Below, one piece after another: positions 15,588 to 23,808 of a DNA stretch of 24,476 bases. A model generated the notes under the pieces. The model was not told where the DNA came from. It was given only the letters and a program-made list of their open reading frames with translations, and ran no database searches. The stretch lies in the NCBI GenBank assembly GCA_900757205.1, contig CAAENA010000063.1:1-24476 (forward strand), written 5' to 3'. How positions within the stretch are numbered: the first letter of the stretch is position 1; each line of letters opens with the position of its first letter. The DNA comes from an uncultured Collinsella sp. GTDB lineage: Bacteria > Actinomycetota > Coriobacteriia > Coriobacteriales > Coriobacteriaceae. The translations under genes were made by a program, and so were the position numbers.

Positions 15588-16415
15588 ATGATTGATGCGT
15601 GCCCCGATTCCGCTGTGCTCTTTTTTGACGTGGACGGCACGCTGACGTCGTTCGACCCCGACGATATGACCGATAAGGACTTTTCGGCGGTTCGCCCTTC
15701 GCAGACGGTCGTCGAGGCGTTTCATCGTCTGCGCGACGCAGGGCACAAGGCGTTTATCTGCACGGGTCGCCCCTTGTGGCTGATTGCGGACAGCCTACGC
15801 GCGCTCGACCCTGCGGGTGTCGTGGCCATGGCGGGCGCCACGCTCGAGGTCGAGGGGCGTGTGGTGCATGAGGACTGCTTTGACGAAGATATTGTTGAGG
15901 AGCTCGCACGCCGCATTACTGTGGCGGGCGGCGAGGCGTTGTTCGAGACGAACGGTGCCACTTATTCACTTGAGCCAGTTGGTGTCGAACAGTCATTTCT
16001 GCTAGGCGCCGGCGTGGTGCATGGCGTTGATCAGATGCGCGTCGATGGCCGCTTGCACGTAGGCAAGGTGTGCATTAACGCGTGCAACCTGGCTCGCGTA
16101 GCCAACGATGACGGCTTTATCGATCGCAACTTTGAGCTGTGCAACACCGGTGGCCAGAATCGCGAGCTGAGCCCCAAGGGCATCGACAAGGGCGTGGGCG
16201 TGGCGCGAGCGCTGGAATACCTGGGTCGCACCGGCAGCGCGCGCACCTTTGGCTTTGGCGATTCCGGCAACGATCTGGGTATGCTCGCCGCCGTCGAGAC
16301 GGCTGTAGCCATGGGCAACGCCATGCCCGAGGTCAAGGCAGTCGCCGACTACGTGACCGACGATGTCGCACACGACGGCACCGTCACAGCGATGCAGCAT
16401 TTCGGCCTCATCTAA
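15588..16415 (+). CDS. HAD-superfamily phosphatase, Cof/IIB type
   Basis: The ATG at 15588 is preceded by GAAAGGA at 6-base spacing; an in-frame ATG 36 bases upstream lacks a site. The product has 275 residues. HAD motif I is FFDVDGTLTS (nucleophile Asp14, acid Asp16), motif II is in FICTGRP, the motif III lysine lies in SPKGIDKG, and motif IV is GFGDSGNDLGML (Asp225, Asp229). The order with a cap between motifs II and III fits the Cof-type IIB subfamily, which removes phosphate from sugar phosphates, pyridoxal phosphate or flavin precursors in the cytoplasm. The substrate is not readable. The gene is divergent from rlmKL with a 75-base gap that must hold both promoters. Confidence 0.9.
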   Translation: MIDACPDSAVLFFDVDGTLTSFDPDDMTDKDFSAVRPSQTVVEAFHRLRDAGHKAFICTGRPLWLIADSLRALDPAGVVAMAGATLEVEGRVVHEDCFDEDIVEELARRITVAGGEALFETNGATYSLEPVGVEQSFLLGAGVVHGVDQMRVDGRLHVGKVCINACNLARVANDDGFIDRNFELCNTGGQNRELSPKGIDKGVGVARALEYLGRTGSARTFGFGDSGNDLGMLAAVETAVAMGNAMPEVKAVADYVTDDVAHDGTVTAMQHFGLI

Positions 16416-16608
16416 TGAATCCCGCGTTCTGACGTTTGCTCCAACTGCGACTCTTTGCTTTTGCATGCTCAATCGATTTATCAATTCAAACACTGAGGTG
16501 TTTATACCGTTCGCCGAGAAGATAAAAACCCGCAGTTCACGCCTTGATAAACGTAGGTAAAGTGTTTAGCAGTTTATCGGCCGTATGCTAACGAAAGGAA
16601 TCAGGCAG

Positions 16609-17313
16609 ATGGCAATCAAGGTGTTCGCTGACGGTGCAAACCTCGAGGGCATGCTCGACATGTACGAGAACGGCAACGTTCAGGGTTTCACGACCAACCC
16701 GTCCCTTATGAAGAAGGGCGGCGTGACGGATTACCGCGCGTTTGCCAAGGAGGTCCTGGCCCACATCACCGATGTGTCCGTGTCGTTTGAGGTCTTTGCC
16801 GACGACGTCGAGACCATGGAGGTCGAGGCCCGCGAGATCGCTACCTGGGCCGAGAACGTCTACGTCAAGATTCCGTGCGTGACCACCAAGGGCGAGTCCA
16901 CCGCCAAGCTAGTGCGCAAGCTTTCCGCCGACGGCATCAAGGTCAACGTCACCACCATCTTTACGCCTGCGCAGGTCGACGAGATGGTCGAGTCCGTTGA
17001 CGCCGAGACGCCGTCCATCATCTCGCTCTTTGCCGGCCGCATCGCCGACACCGGCGTCGACCCCATTCCGTTTATGACGGAGTCGGTCAAGAAGGCCACC
17101 GCCAAGCCCAACTGCGAGGTCCTGTGGGCATCCACGCGCGAGCTCATCAACATCTACCAGGCCGAGGCCTGCGGTTGTCAGATCATCACGGTGCCCAACA
17201 GTATCCTGGCCAAGCGCAAGAACATCGGCCGTGATCCGTACGAGGTTTCGCTCGATACCGTCCGCGGCTTTGCCAAGGATATCGCCTCGCTCGGGTTTCA
17301 TATCCTGCCGTAA
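16609..17313 (+). CDS. tal: Transaldolase / fructose-6-phosphate aldolase family protein
   Basis: The ATG at 16609 gives the usual N-terminus MAIKVFADGANLEGML; GAAAGGAA lies ~16 bases upstream and AGGCAG nearer, so the ribosome site is weak. The product has 234 residues, short like the FSA/small transaldolase (TalC) subfamily. GFTTNPSLM is at 26-34, the Schiff-base Lys87 lies in YVKIPC, and SLFAGRIADTG and LWASTREL follow. The enzyme either moves a dihydroxyacetone unit between sugar phosphates in the pentose phosphate pathway or splits fructose 6-phosphate; the subfamily cannot be settled by eye. The 169-base gap upstream is AT-rich for this genome, with TTGATA at 16544 as a possible -35 box (its partner TAGCAG is poor). 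The 3' end has a diverged partial duplicate ~155 bases downstream. Confidence 0.9.
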   Translation: MAIKVFADGANLEGMLDMYENGNVQGFTTNPSLMKKGGVTDYRAFAKEVLAHITDVSVSFEVFADDVETMEVEAREIATWAENVYVKIPCVTTKGESTAKLVRKLSADGIKVNVTTIFTPAQVDEMVESVDAETPSIISLFAGRIADTGVDPIPFMTESVKKATAKPNCEVLWASTRELINIYQAEACGCQIITVPNSILAKRKNIGRDPYEVSLDTVRGFAKDIASLGFHILP

Positions 17314-17467
17314 CGCGAACACTGGCTGCGCCGCGGGTCGCTCGCCCCGGCCTTTCCTTTCCCTATCGCTCACGCGCTTCGCGAGGGTCGCGCTAGGCAA
17401 AGGAAAGGCCGGGGCTGCCGACACGAGCTTGCCGGTAGGTTGGTAATCGGCCTCCATATCCTGCCGT
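17299..17467. repeat. 13-bp direct repeat: tal 3' end and a downstream scrap of it
   Basis: CATATCCTGCCGT occurs at 17299-17311, the end of tal (HILP), and again at 17455-17467. Upstream of both copies the similarity continues (TCGG then GTTT or CCTC), so the second copy would read G-L-H-I-L-P where tal reads G-F-H-I-L-P. The 143 bases between the copies hold the 17-bp hairpin at 17344-17415. This is either a leftover of a duplicated tal gene or the footprint of an insertion or recombination at the gene end. Confidence 0.6.
17344..17415 (+). terminator. 17-bp perfect stem after tal
   Basis: GCCCCGGCCTTTCCTTT (17344-17360) pairs perfectly with 17399-17415 around a 38-base loop, which itself can form a small CGCG-CTT-CGCG stem. 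It begins 31 bases after the tal stop. There is no U-tract, so it may be a processing or mRNA-stabilising hairpin rather than a classical terminator. Confidence 0.6.
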
Positions 17468-17469
17468 GG

Positions 17470-17685
17470 GCAAAGGTACCCCCGCCTGCGACGTGCAAAA
17501 TCGAGAGTATTCAGCAAGGTAAAGGCTTTTACCAGCTGGTTGAAGCACGGAACAGCTCCCGTTTTGGCTCTGACGACGCTAAAACGGGGGCTGTTTGTGA
17601 CTTTATTGCCTCTGAGGGGCGTTCGGAGCGGCGGAAATTGCAGAATACTCGCGATTTTGCACATCGCTACAGGGGGTACCCTTGC
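17470..17685. repeat. ~216-bp element with 43-bp imperfect inverted repeats next to tex
   Basis: The left arm 17470-17512 (GCAAAGGTACCCCC...GTGCAAAATCG...AGTATTC) is complementary to the right arm 17643-17685 at about 36 of 43 positions; the mismatches cluster in one four-base block. The interior holds two further hairpins, GGTAAA-GGCT-TTTACC near 17519 and the 15-bp stem at 17551-17595. The element ends 9 bases from the tex stop. No protein-coding frame in it looks real. It fits a non-autonomous mobile repeat or a structured 3' region; a copy count in the genome would decide. Confidence 0.65.
17551..17595. terminator. Inner hairpin of the repeat element, probable tex terminator
   Basis: AACAGCTCCCGTTTT (17551-17565) pairs with AAAACGGGGGCTGTT (17581-17595), with one mismatch in 15, around a 15-base loop. 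It lies about 100 bases downstream of the tex stop on the minus strand. The U-tract is poor on both strands. Confidence 0.5.
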
Positions 17686-17694
17686 TTTGGCGGT

Positions 17695-19842
17695 TTATTT
17701 CCCCTGCACCATGGTGAGCGAGATCTTCTTGCGGTCGCGATCGACCTTTTCGACCCACACCTTGACCGTGTCACCGACGCGCACCACGTCGCTCGGGTGC
17801 TTGACGAAGCGGTTGGCGAGCTTGGAGATGTGTACGAGGCCGTCCTGGTGCACGCCCACGTCGACGAAGGCGCCAAAGTCGACGACGTTGCGCACCGTGC
17901 CCTTGAGTTCCATGCCGGGCTCCAGGTCGTCGATCGAAAGCGCCGAGCGGCTAAAGACTACCTCGGGCGCGTCGTCGCGCGGGTCGCGACCGGGCTTCTT
18001 GAGCTCGTTGACGATGTCGATGAGCGTGAGGGTGCCGCAGTCCAGGTCGCTTGCCAGCGCCGAGATGCTGCCCAGGCGGCGCTCGATATCGGGCACGCCG
18101 CCGCGGCTGAGCTCGCTTGCCGCAACGCCGGCGCGCTCCAGGACGGCCGTGGCCACCTCGTAGCTTTCGGGGTGGACGCTTGTCGCGTCGAGCGGGTTCT
18201 TGCCGCCGCTGATGCGCAGGAAACCTGCGGCGTTGAGGTACGCCTTGGGTCCCAGCTTGGGGACCTTCTTGAGCTGGCGGCGATCGGTAAAGGCGCCGTT
18301 TTCCTCGCGGTAGGCCACGATGTTTTTGGCTACGCTCGGCGTAATGCCCGACACGTAGCCCAGCAGGCTTGCGCTCGCGGTGTTGACGTCGACGCCCACA
18401 CGGTTGACGACGTCTTCCACCACGTGGCCCAAGGTGCGCGAAAGCTCGGCCTGGTCAAGGTCGTGCTGGTACTGGCCAACGCCGATGGACTGGGGCGGAA
18501 TCTTGACGAGCTCTGCCAGCGGGTCTTGCAGACGGCGGCCCAGGCTCATGGCGCCACGTACGGTGACATCCAGATCGGGATACTCCTGGCTCGCGAGCTC
18601 GGAGGCGGAGTACACCGACGCGCCCGCCTCGTTGACGATGGTGTAGCGAAGGCTGGGCGCCTGCTCGGCAATAAACTCCGAGACGACTTCCTCGGTCTCG
18701 CGGCTGGCGGTGCCGTTGCCGATGACGATGGTGTTGACGCTGTCCTTCTTGACGAGGCGGGCGAGCTCGCGCTTGGTGCCGGCGACGTCGTGGCGCGGCT
18801 TGGTGGGGTAGACCACGCCGTGGTCGAGCAGCTTGCCGGTCTCGTCCATGACGGCGACCTTGCAGCCGGTGCGGTAGCCCGGATCGAGCGCGAGTACGCG
18901 GGCGCCGCGCACGGGGCGCGCCGAGAGCAGGCCTTCGAGATTCTTGGCAAAGACGTTGATGGCCTCGGTCTGGGCGCGAACGGTGAGTTTGGCGCGGGCC
19001 TCGCGCTCCAGCGAGGGGGCCATGAGGCGCTTGTAACCGTCAGCGATGGCGGCATTAAAGACGGGAGCAAACACGCCCTGGCGACGGGGCCAGCGGCTGC
19101 CGAGGCGTGCCGTAGCGGCAGCGCCGTCGACGTTCACGCGCACGCGGAGCTTGCCCTCACGCTCACCGCGGTCGATAGCCAGCACGCGGTGGTTGGGTAT
19201 ACGGCGCAACGGCTCGTCAAAGTTGTAGTAGGGCTCGTAGGGGGTCTTCTCGGCGGGGTCGGTGGCCTCGACGACGATGTCGGCGGTGTTTTGCGTAAAG
19301 GCGCGCAGGTCGGCGACGTTCTCGGGATCTTCGGCCACCGTCTCGGCCACGATGTCGGCGGCGCCGGCGAGCGCCTTCTCGGGCGTGCCGAAGCCGGCCT
19401 CCTCGTTGACGTAGTCCGCGGCGGCGTCGAGCGCGCTGCCCTTGGCCGAAGCCTGCATGATGATCATGTTGGCGAGTGGCTCCAGGCCGGCCTCGCGGGC
19501 CTTCTGCGCGCGGGTCATGCGCTTTTTGCGGTAGGGCTTGTAGAGGTCCTCGACACGCTGGAGCTGCGTGGCCTCGCGAATCTGCTGCTCGAGTTCGGGC
19601 GTGAGCTTGCCCTGGGCGTCGATGAGCAGAATGACGTCCTCTTTACGCTGCTCAAGATTGCGCAGGTATGACAGGCGCTCGTCGAGGGCGCGCAGGGCGA
19701 CGTCATCCATGCCGCCCGTGGCCTCCTTGCGGTAGCGCGAGATAAAGGGGATGGTGTTGCCCTCGTCGATGAGCTTGACAGCCGCCTCGACGTTGGCGGC
19801 CTTAAGGTTGAGCTCGCGGGCGAGCTGGGCGATAAGATCCAT
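17695..19842 (-). CDS. tex: Tex-family RNA-binding transcription accessory protein
   Basis: The start at 19842 (MDLIAQLARELNL) has AAGGAG upstream; an open extension of 32 codons lacks a site. The product has 715 residues, slightly short of the usual ~770. Order: Tex N-terminal helical domain (IPFISRYRKEATGGMDD near residue 30, then VEDLYKPYRKKRMTRA near 100), YqgF/RNase-H-like domain (VLALDPGYRTGCKVAVMD near 315), helix-hairpin-helix region (~490-555, GVDVNTASASLLGYVSGI and FTDRRQLKKVPKLGPKAY) and a C-terminal S1 domain (GTVRNVVDFGAFVDVGVHQD near 645). Tex is a conserved cytoplasmic nucleic-acid-binding factor linked to transcription and RNA handling; the precise role is still unsettled. It is transcribed alone, with repeat elements close on both sides. 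Confidence 0.95.
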   Translation of the reverse strand: MDLIAQLARELNLKAANVEAAVKLIDEGNTIPFISRYRKEATGGMDDVALRALDERLSYLRNLEQRKEDVILLIDAQGKLTPELEQQIREATQLQRVEDLYKPYRKKRMTRAQKAREAGLEPLANMIIMQASAKGSALDAAADYVNEEAGFGTPEKALAGAADIVAETVAEDPENVADLRAFTQNTADIVVEATDPAEKTPYEPYYNFDEPLRRIPNHRVLAIDRGEREGKLRVRVNVDGAAATARLGSRWPRRQGVFAPVFNAAIADGYKRLMAPSLEREARAKLTVRAQTEAINVFAKNLEGLLSARPVRGARVLALDPGYRTGCKVAVMDETGKLLDHGVVYPTKPRHDVAGTKRELARLVKKDSVNTIVIGNGTASRETEEVVSEFIAEQAPSLRYTIVNEAGASVYSASELASQEYPDLDVTVRGAMSLGRRLQDPLAELVKIPPQSIGVGQYQHDLDQAELSRTLGHVVEDVVNRVGVDVNTASASLLGYVSGITPSVAKNIVAYREENGAFTDRRQLKKVPKLGPKAYLNAAGFLRISGGKNPLDATSVHPESYEVATAVLERAGVAASELSRGGVPDIERRLGSISALASDLDCGTLTLIDIVNELKKPGRDPRDDAPEVVFSRSALSIDDLEPGMELKGTVRNVVDFGAFVDVGVHQDGLVHISKLANRFVKHPSDVVRVGDTVKVWVEKVDRDRKKISLTMVQGK

Positions 19843-19934
19843 GGGACTCCTTGCGTTTAAGGTGCGTTTGCAGCACAGGGCTACCAAGGATACCACCTGC
19901 CACTTCGCCCAAAAAAGACTGTTTTGGCGCGGAA

Positions 19935-20092
19935 CCACGAAAGCGGCCTATCTACTACGTTTGAACCGTGTGGGTCGACCATCCCCCGGTTTTCCGAAAA
20001 TGCGCAACTCGTCTACCTGCGGTTTTTATTTCGCGAAATTCGGTATGGATGAGGGTGATTGGTTAAACGTAGTAGATAGGCACATTTCGTGG
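19935..20092. repeat. 158-bp element with ~32-bp inverted repeats upstream of tex
   Basis: Arms 19935-19967 and 20061-20092 share CCACGAAA / TTTCGTGG at the outside, a four-base unpaired block, then 16 perfect pairs (CCTATCTACTACGTTT with AAACGTAGTAGATAGG), one bulged G and AACC/GGTT. The 93-base interior has no convincing ORF and is AT-richer than its surroundings. The element lies 93 bases upstream of the tex start, in the 420-base gap between tex and the Gfo/Idh gene. The rest of that gap contains a tex upstream region without a clear promoter and the terminator at 20159-20190. Confidence 0.65.
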
Positions 20093-20158
20093 CGAACGAA
20101 TCAAGCCGAGGTGCAAAAAGGCCCCCCGTCTCAGAAAATCATTGGAAACGTAGCAAAA

Positions 20159-20190
20159 TGCCCCGCGGGCAGGAGGCTGCTCGCGGGGCA
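20159..20190 (-). terminator. Terminator of the SDR-MFS-Gfo operon
   Basis: TGCCCCGCGGGCAG (20159-20172) pairs with CTGCTCGCGGGGCA (20177-20190), with one mismatch in 14, around GAGG. On the minus strand it is followed by TTTTGC. It lies 72 bases after the stop of the Gfo/Idh gene. Confidence 0.8.
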
Positions 20191-20262
20191 AAGAAGAGGG
20201 GCTTATTTGTGGCGGACCGAGGGACTCGGCATGGGGTTTCTGCCGCGGCCGCTCTTAAGGCA

Positions 20263-21303
20263 TTACAGCTCGACGAGCTGGCCGGTCTCGGCGGCCTCCT
20301 TGATGGCGTTAAGCAGCGTGAGCGTCTTAACGTTGTCGGCGGGGGTCACGACGGGCTCGACCTCGCGGCGGACGACCTTCACAAAGTGCTTGAGCTGCAT
20401 CTTGTGCGGCAGCGCCGGGTCCACGGCCGGGATCTCCATCTGCAGCGGCTTGTGCCAGTTGGAGGCGCCGTCGTAGGAGAACTGATGCAGGCGGGGCAGC
20501 GAAAGGGCACCCAAGGTTCCGCCGATAAAGTAGGCGTCGGCGTCGAAGGGGCGGTACTGCGGATCCTCGCGAGCGGTGGCCTCCCAGTTCCAGGGGCTGG
20601 CGGTGGCGTCGGAGATGGTCATGCTCGCAAGCGCGCCATCGGCAAAACGGACGTTGACCACGGCGGAGTCCTCGGTCTCAAAACCGCGGGCGGCGCTGGA
20701 CTGCATGCCCTGGACGGCGACGGGCTCGCCCAGCAGGTAGCGGAGCAGGTCCACGTCGTGAACCAGGTTGACCAAGATCGGTCCGGCACCCTTCTTGCGG
20801 CGCCACTCGACATCGAAGTACTCGTCATTCTTATAGATCATGTAGTGGAAGCTCGACACGGTGAGCTTGCCCAGCTCGCCGGACTCGACGATCTCCTTGG
20901 CCTTGTTGACGAAGGGGTTGTGGCGACGGTGCTGACCCACGAGCACGGGCACGCCGGCGGTCTCGGCCTCGGCGGCGAAAGCCTGGGCATCCTCGAGGTC
21001 GTTGGAGATCGGCTTTTCGACCAGCGGCACGATGTTGCGCTTGATGGCCTCGCGGGCAACGCCCAAGTGCAGGTCGTTGGGGGTGGCGATGATGACGGCC
21101 TCGGGCTTGACCTCGTCCATCATCTGGGCGGGATCGGTAAAGAACGGCACGCCGGCAGCCTCGGCCGTGGCGCGGGCGCCCTCAAAGGCGTCGGCGATGG
21201 CGACGAGCTCGGCCTCGGGCTCCTCGGTGACAAAGCGGATGTGGTTGCGGCCCATGGCGCCGGCGCCGATGACGGCAATGCGGACGGGGTTGAGCTCAGA
21301 CAT
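20263..21303 (-). CDS. Gfo/Idh/MocA family NAD(P)-dependent oxidoreductase
   Basis: The product has 346 residues from an ATG with AAGGAG at good spacing. The N-terminal Rossmann fold shows VIGAGAMGRNH (11-21), ATPNDLH (73-79) and the family hallmark EKP (96-98). The substrate half has GPILVNLVHDVDLLRYLLG with His182 as probable catalytic residue; an Asn occupies the segment where inositol-type members have Asp, a pattern I recall from other members of the family. These enzymes oxidise or reduce a hydroxyl of sugars, inositols or sugar acids, in the cytoplasm. It is the last gene of an apparent three-gene operon, 68 bases after the MFS gene, and likely acts on the same imported compound. The exact substrate is unknown. 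Confidence 0.9.
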   Translation of the reverse strand: MSELNPVRIAVIGAGAMGRNHIRFVTEEPEAELVAIADAFEGARATAEAAGVPFFTDPAQMMDEVKPEAVIIATPNDLHLGVAREAIKRNIVPLVEKPISNDLEDAQAFAAEAETAGVPVLVGQHRRHNPFVNKAKEIVESGELGKLTVSSFHYMIYKNDEYFDVEWRRKKGAGPILVNLVHDVDLLRYLLGEPVAVQGMQSSAARGFETEDSAVVNVRFADGALASMTISDATASPWNWEATAREDPQYRPFDADAYFIGGTLGALSLPRLHQFSYDGASNWHKPLQMEIPAVDPALPHKMQLKHFVKVVRREVEPVVTPADNVKTLTLLNAIKEAAETGQLVEL

Positions 21304-21371
21304 TTCGACTCCTTAATGCTGGTGGCTGGTGGAATGCGGCAAGAGGACGGCCCTTGCCGCGTCAAGCAAAA

Positions 21372-22628
21372 CTAAGCGGACTTCTTCTTGCTGTCGGAGA
21401 CCATCATGTAGACGGTGAGTACGACGGCGATGGCGGCAATCACGATGGCGCCGTAGAAGGACTGCTGGTAGGCGGCGCTGCCGGCCTCGGCGTGATACAG
21501 CACGGCAGTGATGGGCTGGCTGATCCAGGTAGAGGCGGCGTAACCCAAAAACATGATGCCGTAGTTGACGCCGATGTTGCTGGTGCCAAAGGCGCCACCG
21601 GTGAGCGGCGGGTAGATGACGAGCAGGGCGCCAAAGCTAAAGCCGAGCAGAGCGAGCGCCACAAAGAACATGCTCTGCGTAAAGCTCATCGACATGATGA
21701 CGAGGGCGACGATGGTGACGACAAGGCTGATGAGCAGCGACTTATAGGCGCCGAGCTTGTCGATGATCTGACCAAAGGACAGGCGGCCAACCAGGTTAGC
21801 GCAGGTGTTGACGGAGACCACCACGCCGCCGAGGGCGACGGCTGCGGCACTCGTGGGGTCGGCGAAGAGCTGGACGGCGGCGATGGAGGCAACCTTGCCC
21901 ACAAGCAGGGTGCCGGCGGTGGCGGCAAAGGCGAAGGTGGCGATGAGGACCCAGAAGCGCGGGGTCTTGACCATCTCGCCCGGGGTGAGGTCGCCGAAGG
22001 TGCCGGCGTGTGCGCCGCCCTTGGGGACCTCGAAGCCCTCGGGCAGCCAGCCGGCCTCGGGGGCCTTCAGGAACAGGGCGGAGGCGGCGATCATCACAAA
22101 GAAGATGACGCCGAGTGCCTTGAGGGCGCCAAAGATGCCGAGGCTCGGGATGAGCAGCGAGGCGAGCACCGGGGACAGCACGGCGGGGCCGGCGGTCGAA
22201 GCAGCCAGGGTGATGCCGGAGGCGAGGCCCTTCTTGTCGATGAACCACTTTTGGCCGGTGGTGAGTGCCGGGTTGTAGCCCAGGCCGTTGCCGATGGCGG
22301 CGACGAGCGAGAACCACAGGTAGAACTGCCACGGCTCGGTGACGGTGCCGGACATGAACCAGCCCAGGCCGTAGCACACGGCGGCGGCGATCACGACGTT
22401 GCGCGGGCCGATCTTATCGGAGATGCGGCCGGCGAAGATGCCCGTCACGGCCATGATGGTCTGAAAGACCGGGAAGGCCCAGGTAAGAGCGCTGGACCAC
22501 TCGGGGTAGACGGCGAGCAGGTTCTTGCTCACGACGGAATACAGCGCGATGGAGCTGATGAAGAACATGGTGACGCACGCGGCGGAAAGCACGACGGCGC
22601 GACCCTTGTTGGAGTTGGTGGAAGCCAT
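21372..22628 (-). CDS. MFS transporter, oxalate/formate antiporter (OFA)-like
   Basis: The start at 22628 (MASTNSNKGRAVVL) has AAAGAG at short spacing; an open extension of 36 Arg-rich codons overlaps the region behind the SDR gene and is not used. The product has 418 residues with about twelve hydrophobic segments. The loop after segment 2 (FAGRISDKIGPRNV) is the MFS signature and TTGQKWFIDKKGLASG is the OFA-family pattern after segment 4. OFA members exchange or symport small carboxylates, such as oxalate, formate or other monocarboxylates. It lies between an SDR and a Gfo/Idh dehydrogenase, so it probably carries their substrate or product. The family does not fix the substrate. Confidence 0.88.
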   Translation of the reverse strand: MASTNSNKGRAVVLSAACVTMFFISSIALYSVVSKNLLAVYPEWSSALTWAFPVFQTIMAVTGIFAGRISDKIGPRNVVIAAAVCYGLGWFMSGTVTEPWQFYLWFSLVAAIGNGLGYNPALTTGQKWFIDKKGLASGITLAASTAGPAVLSPVLASLLIPSLGIFGALKALGVIFFVMIAASALFLKAPEAGWLPEGFEVPKGGAHAGTFGDLTPGEMVKTPRFWVLIATFAFAATAGTLLVGKVASIAAVQLFADPTSAAAVALGGVVVSVNTCANLVGRLSFGQIIDKLGAYKSLLISLVVTIVALVIMSMSFTQSMFFVALALLGFSFGALLVIYPPLTGGAFGTSNIGVNYGIMFLGYAASTWISQPITAVLYHAEAGSAAYQQSFYGAIVIAAIAVVLTVYMMVSDSKKKSA

Positions 22629-22693
22629 TGGACTCTTTCTAATCGATGCGGGGGAGGGGCGGGCGTCACCGCGGGCCTCCCTGTCAGGCTGGT

Positions 22694-23575
22694 TTACTGG
22701 TCGGTCGGCTTTGCGACGCCGGACTCGTCGGACCAAAGCTCGACGCCCTTGTTCTTGAGGTAGTTGTCGGCAAAGGCTCGACGACCGCCGGGCTTGGCGG
22801 TGAGGTCGCCCATCATATTGGAGAAACCGCCATCGACCTTGATGGCGTCGCCGGTGGTAAAGTCCGAGCGCTTGGACGCCAGGAACATGACGGCGTTGGC
22901 GATATCACTGACCTCGCCGATGCGGCGCGTGGCGATCAGGCGGCTGCGGCTCTTCTCGACCTCGGGGTCGGCGTAAAAGCTCGCCGACATGGGGGTCTTA
23001 ACAAAGCAGGGCTCGACGCAATTGGAGCGCACGCCGTAGGGGCCCCACTCGGCAGCCAGCATCTTGGACATCATGTTGACGCCCGCCTTGGTGGAGCTGT
23101 ACACGCCCGAGAACGTCTCGGGGGAGTGGCTGGCAACGGTCGAGATGTGCACCAGGCGACCCTGGCCGGCCTTGATCATCTCGCGACCAAAGCGCTGCGA
23201 GGTGATGAAGTAGCCGGTGAGGTTGACGTTGAGGACCTCGTTCCAGTCACTCAGCGGCAGGTCTTCCATGGCTGCGAAGCGCAGGATGCCGGCAGTGTTG
23301 ACGAGGACGTCGACGCGGCCGAAGTCGGCGATGGTGGCATCGACAGTGGCCTGAACCTCGGCCTCGTCGGTGGCGTTCATCTTGTAGCCCTCGGCGTGGA
23401 TGCCAAACTCGGCGGCGAGGTCGGCGGCCGCGGCCTTGACCTTCTCCTCGTCCAGGTCGAGCAGGACGACGTTGGCGCCGTTGCGGGCGAACTCGCGGCA
23501 GATCTCGACGCCCATGCCGCCGAGCGCGCCGGTCACGGCGCAGACATCGCCCTCGAGCTTAAGCCAGTTGCTCAT
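22694..23575 (-). CDS. SDR-family NAD-dependent dehydrogenase
   Basis: The product has 293 residues, a classical short-chain dehydrogenase with a ~35-residue C-terminal extension. The nucleotide site is TGALGGMG (15-22), and Asp40 at the end of the second strand (VVLLDLDEEK) suggests NAD rather than NADP. NTAG and NVNLTGYF follow. The catalytic site is Ser145 region, Tyr159 and Lys163 (YSSTK). The glycine-rich ending TTGDAIKVDGGF is typical. Similar proteins oxidise sugar alcohols, gluconate-type sugar acids or cyclic alcohols. It is the first gene of the operon, 65 bases before the MFS gene, and is divergent from a LysR gene. AGAAGGGAAG serves as ribosome site. Confidence 0.9.
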   Translation of the reverse strand: MSNWLKLEGDVCAVTGALGGMGVEICREFARNGANVVLLDLDEEKVKAAAADLAAEFGIHAEGYKMNATDEAEVQATVDATIADFGRVDVLVNTAGILRFAAMEDLPLSDWNEVLNVNLTGYFITSQRFGREMIKAGQGRLVHISTVASHSPETFSGVYSSTKAGVNMMSKMLAAEWGPYGVRSNCVEPCFVKTPMSASFYADPEVEKSRSRLIATRRIGEVSDIANAVMFLASKRSDFTTGDAIKVDGGFSNMMGDLTAKPGGRRAFADNYLKNKGVELWSDESGVAKPTDQ

Positions 23576-23644
23576 AGGAACTTCCCTTCTTGTGCCTCCC
23601 TATGGGCCGCTCCCATTAATCGGCCCACGTGGTTTTCGCTGGTT

Positions 23645-23673
23645 ATCGTATGCTTTGAATTTGCGCAGGTGAA
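23645..23673 (-). promoter_or_regulatory. Candidate promoter and operator region of the SDR operon
   Basis: On the minus strand TTCACC (23673-23668) and TACGAT (23650-23645) are 17 bases apart and match four of six bases at each consensus box. A direct repeat TGAATT (23656-23661 and 23670-23675) overlaps it and may be a LysR binding site. For the divergent LysR gene, TTAGAAT near 23684-23690 is a possible -10 box. The 233-base gap holds nothing else clear. Confidence 0.4.
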
Positions 23674-23808
23674 TTGCATATTTGTTAGAATGGCGTAAAC
23701 CTTTGGTTTATAGCTCGCAAAACGATTTGTTCTTAATTGAGTGCGTGACCTGCCAAAACGACCCCCTTTTGCAGCGCATGGCCATACCTCTGGAAACGGG
23801 AGATTGAC

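Noticed and set aside
17314..17694. CRISPR array or tRNA in the repeat-rich gap
   Set aside because: The repeats are inverted arms of hairpins, not regularly spaced direct repeats, and no cloverleaf or CCA end was seen.
17440..19671. Long + strand open frame antisense to tex (743 codons)
   Set aside because: It is a shadow of the GC-rich tex gene: it repeats Val/Leu/Gly/Ala/Asp-rich patterns, has no recognisable motifs, and tex is unambiguous on the other strand.
21354..22763. Long + strand open frame antisense to the MFS gene, and a similar one at 22646-23698 antisense to the SDR gene
   Set aside because: Gly/Asp/Glu/His-rich shadow translations; the sense genes have full family signatures.
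22694..23575. Bile-acid hydroxysteroid dehydrogenase
   Set aside because: Collinsella is known for a 7-beta-HSDH, but this SDR does not resemble that protein as I remember it and sits with a carboxylate carrier and a Gfo/Idh enzyme; the assignment is not supported.
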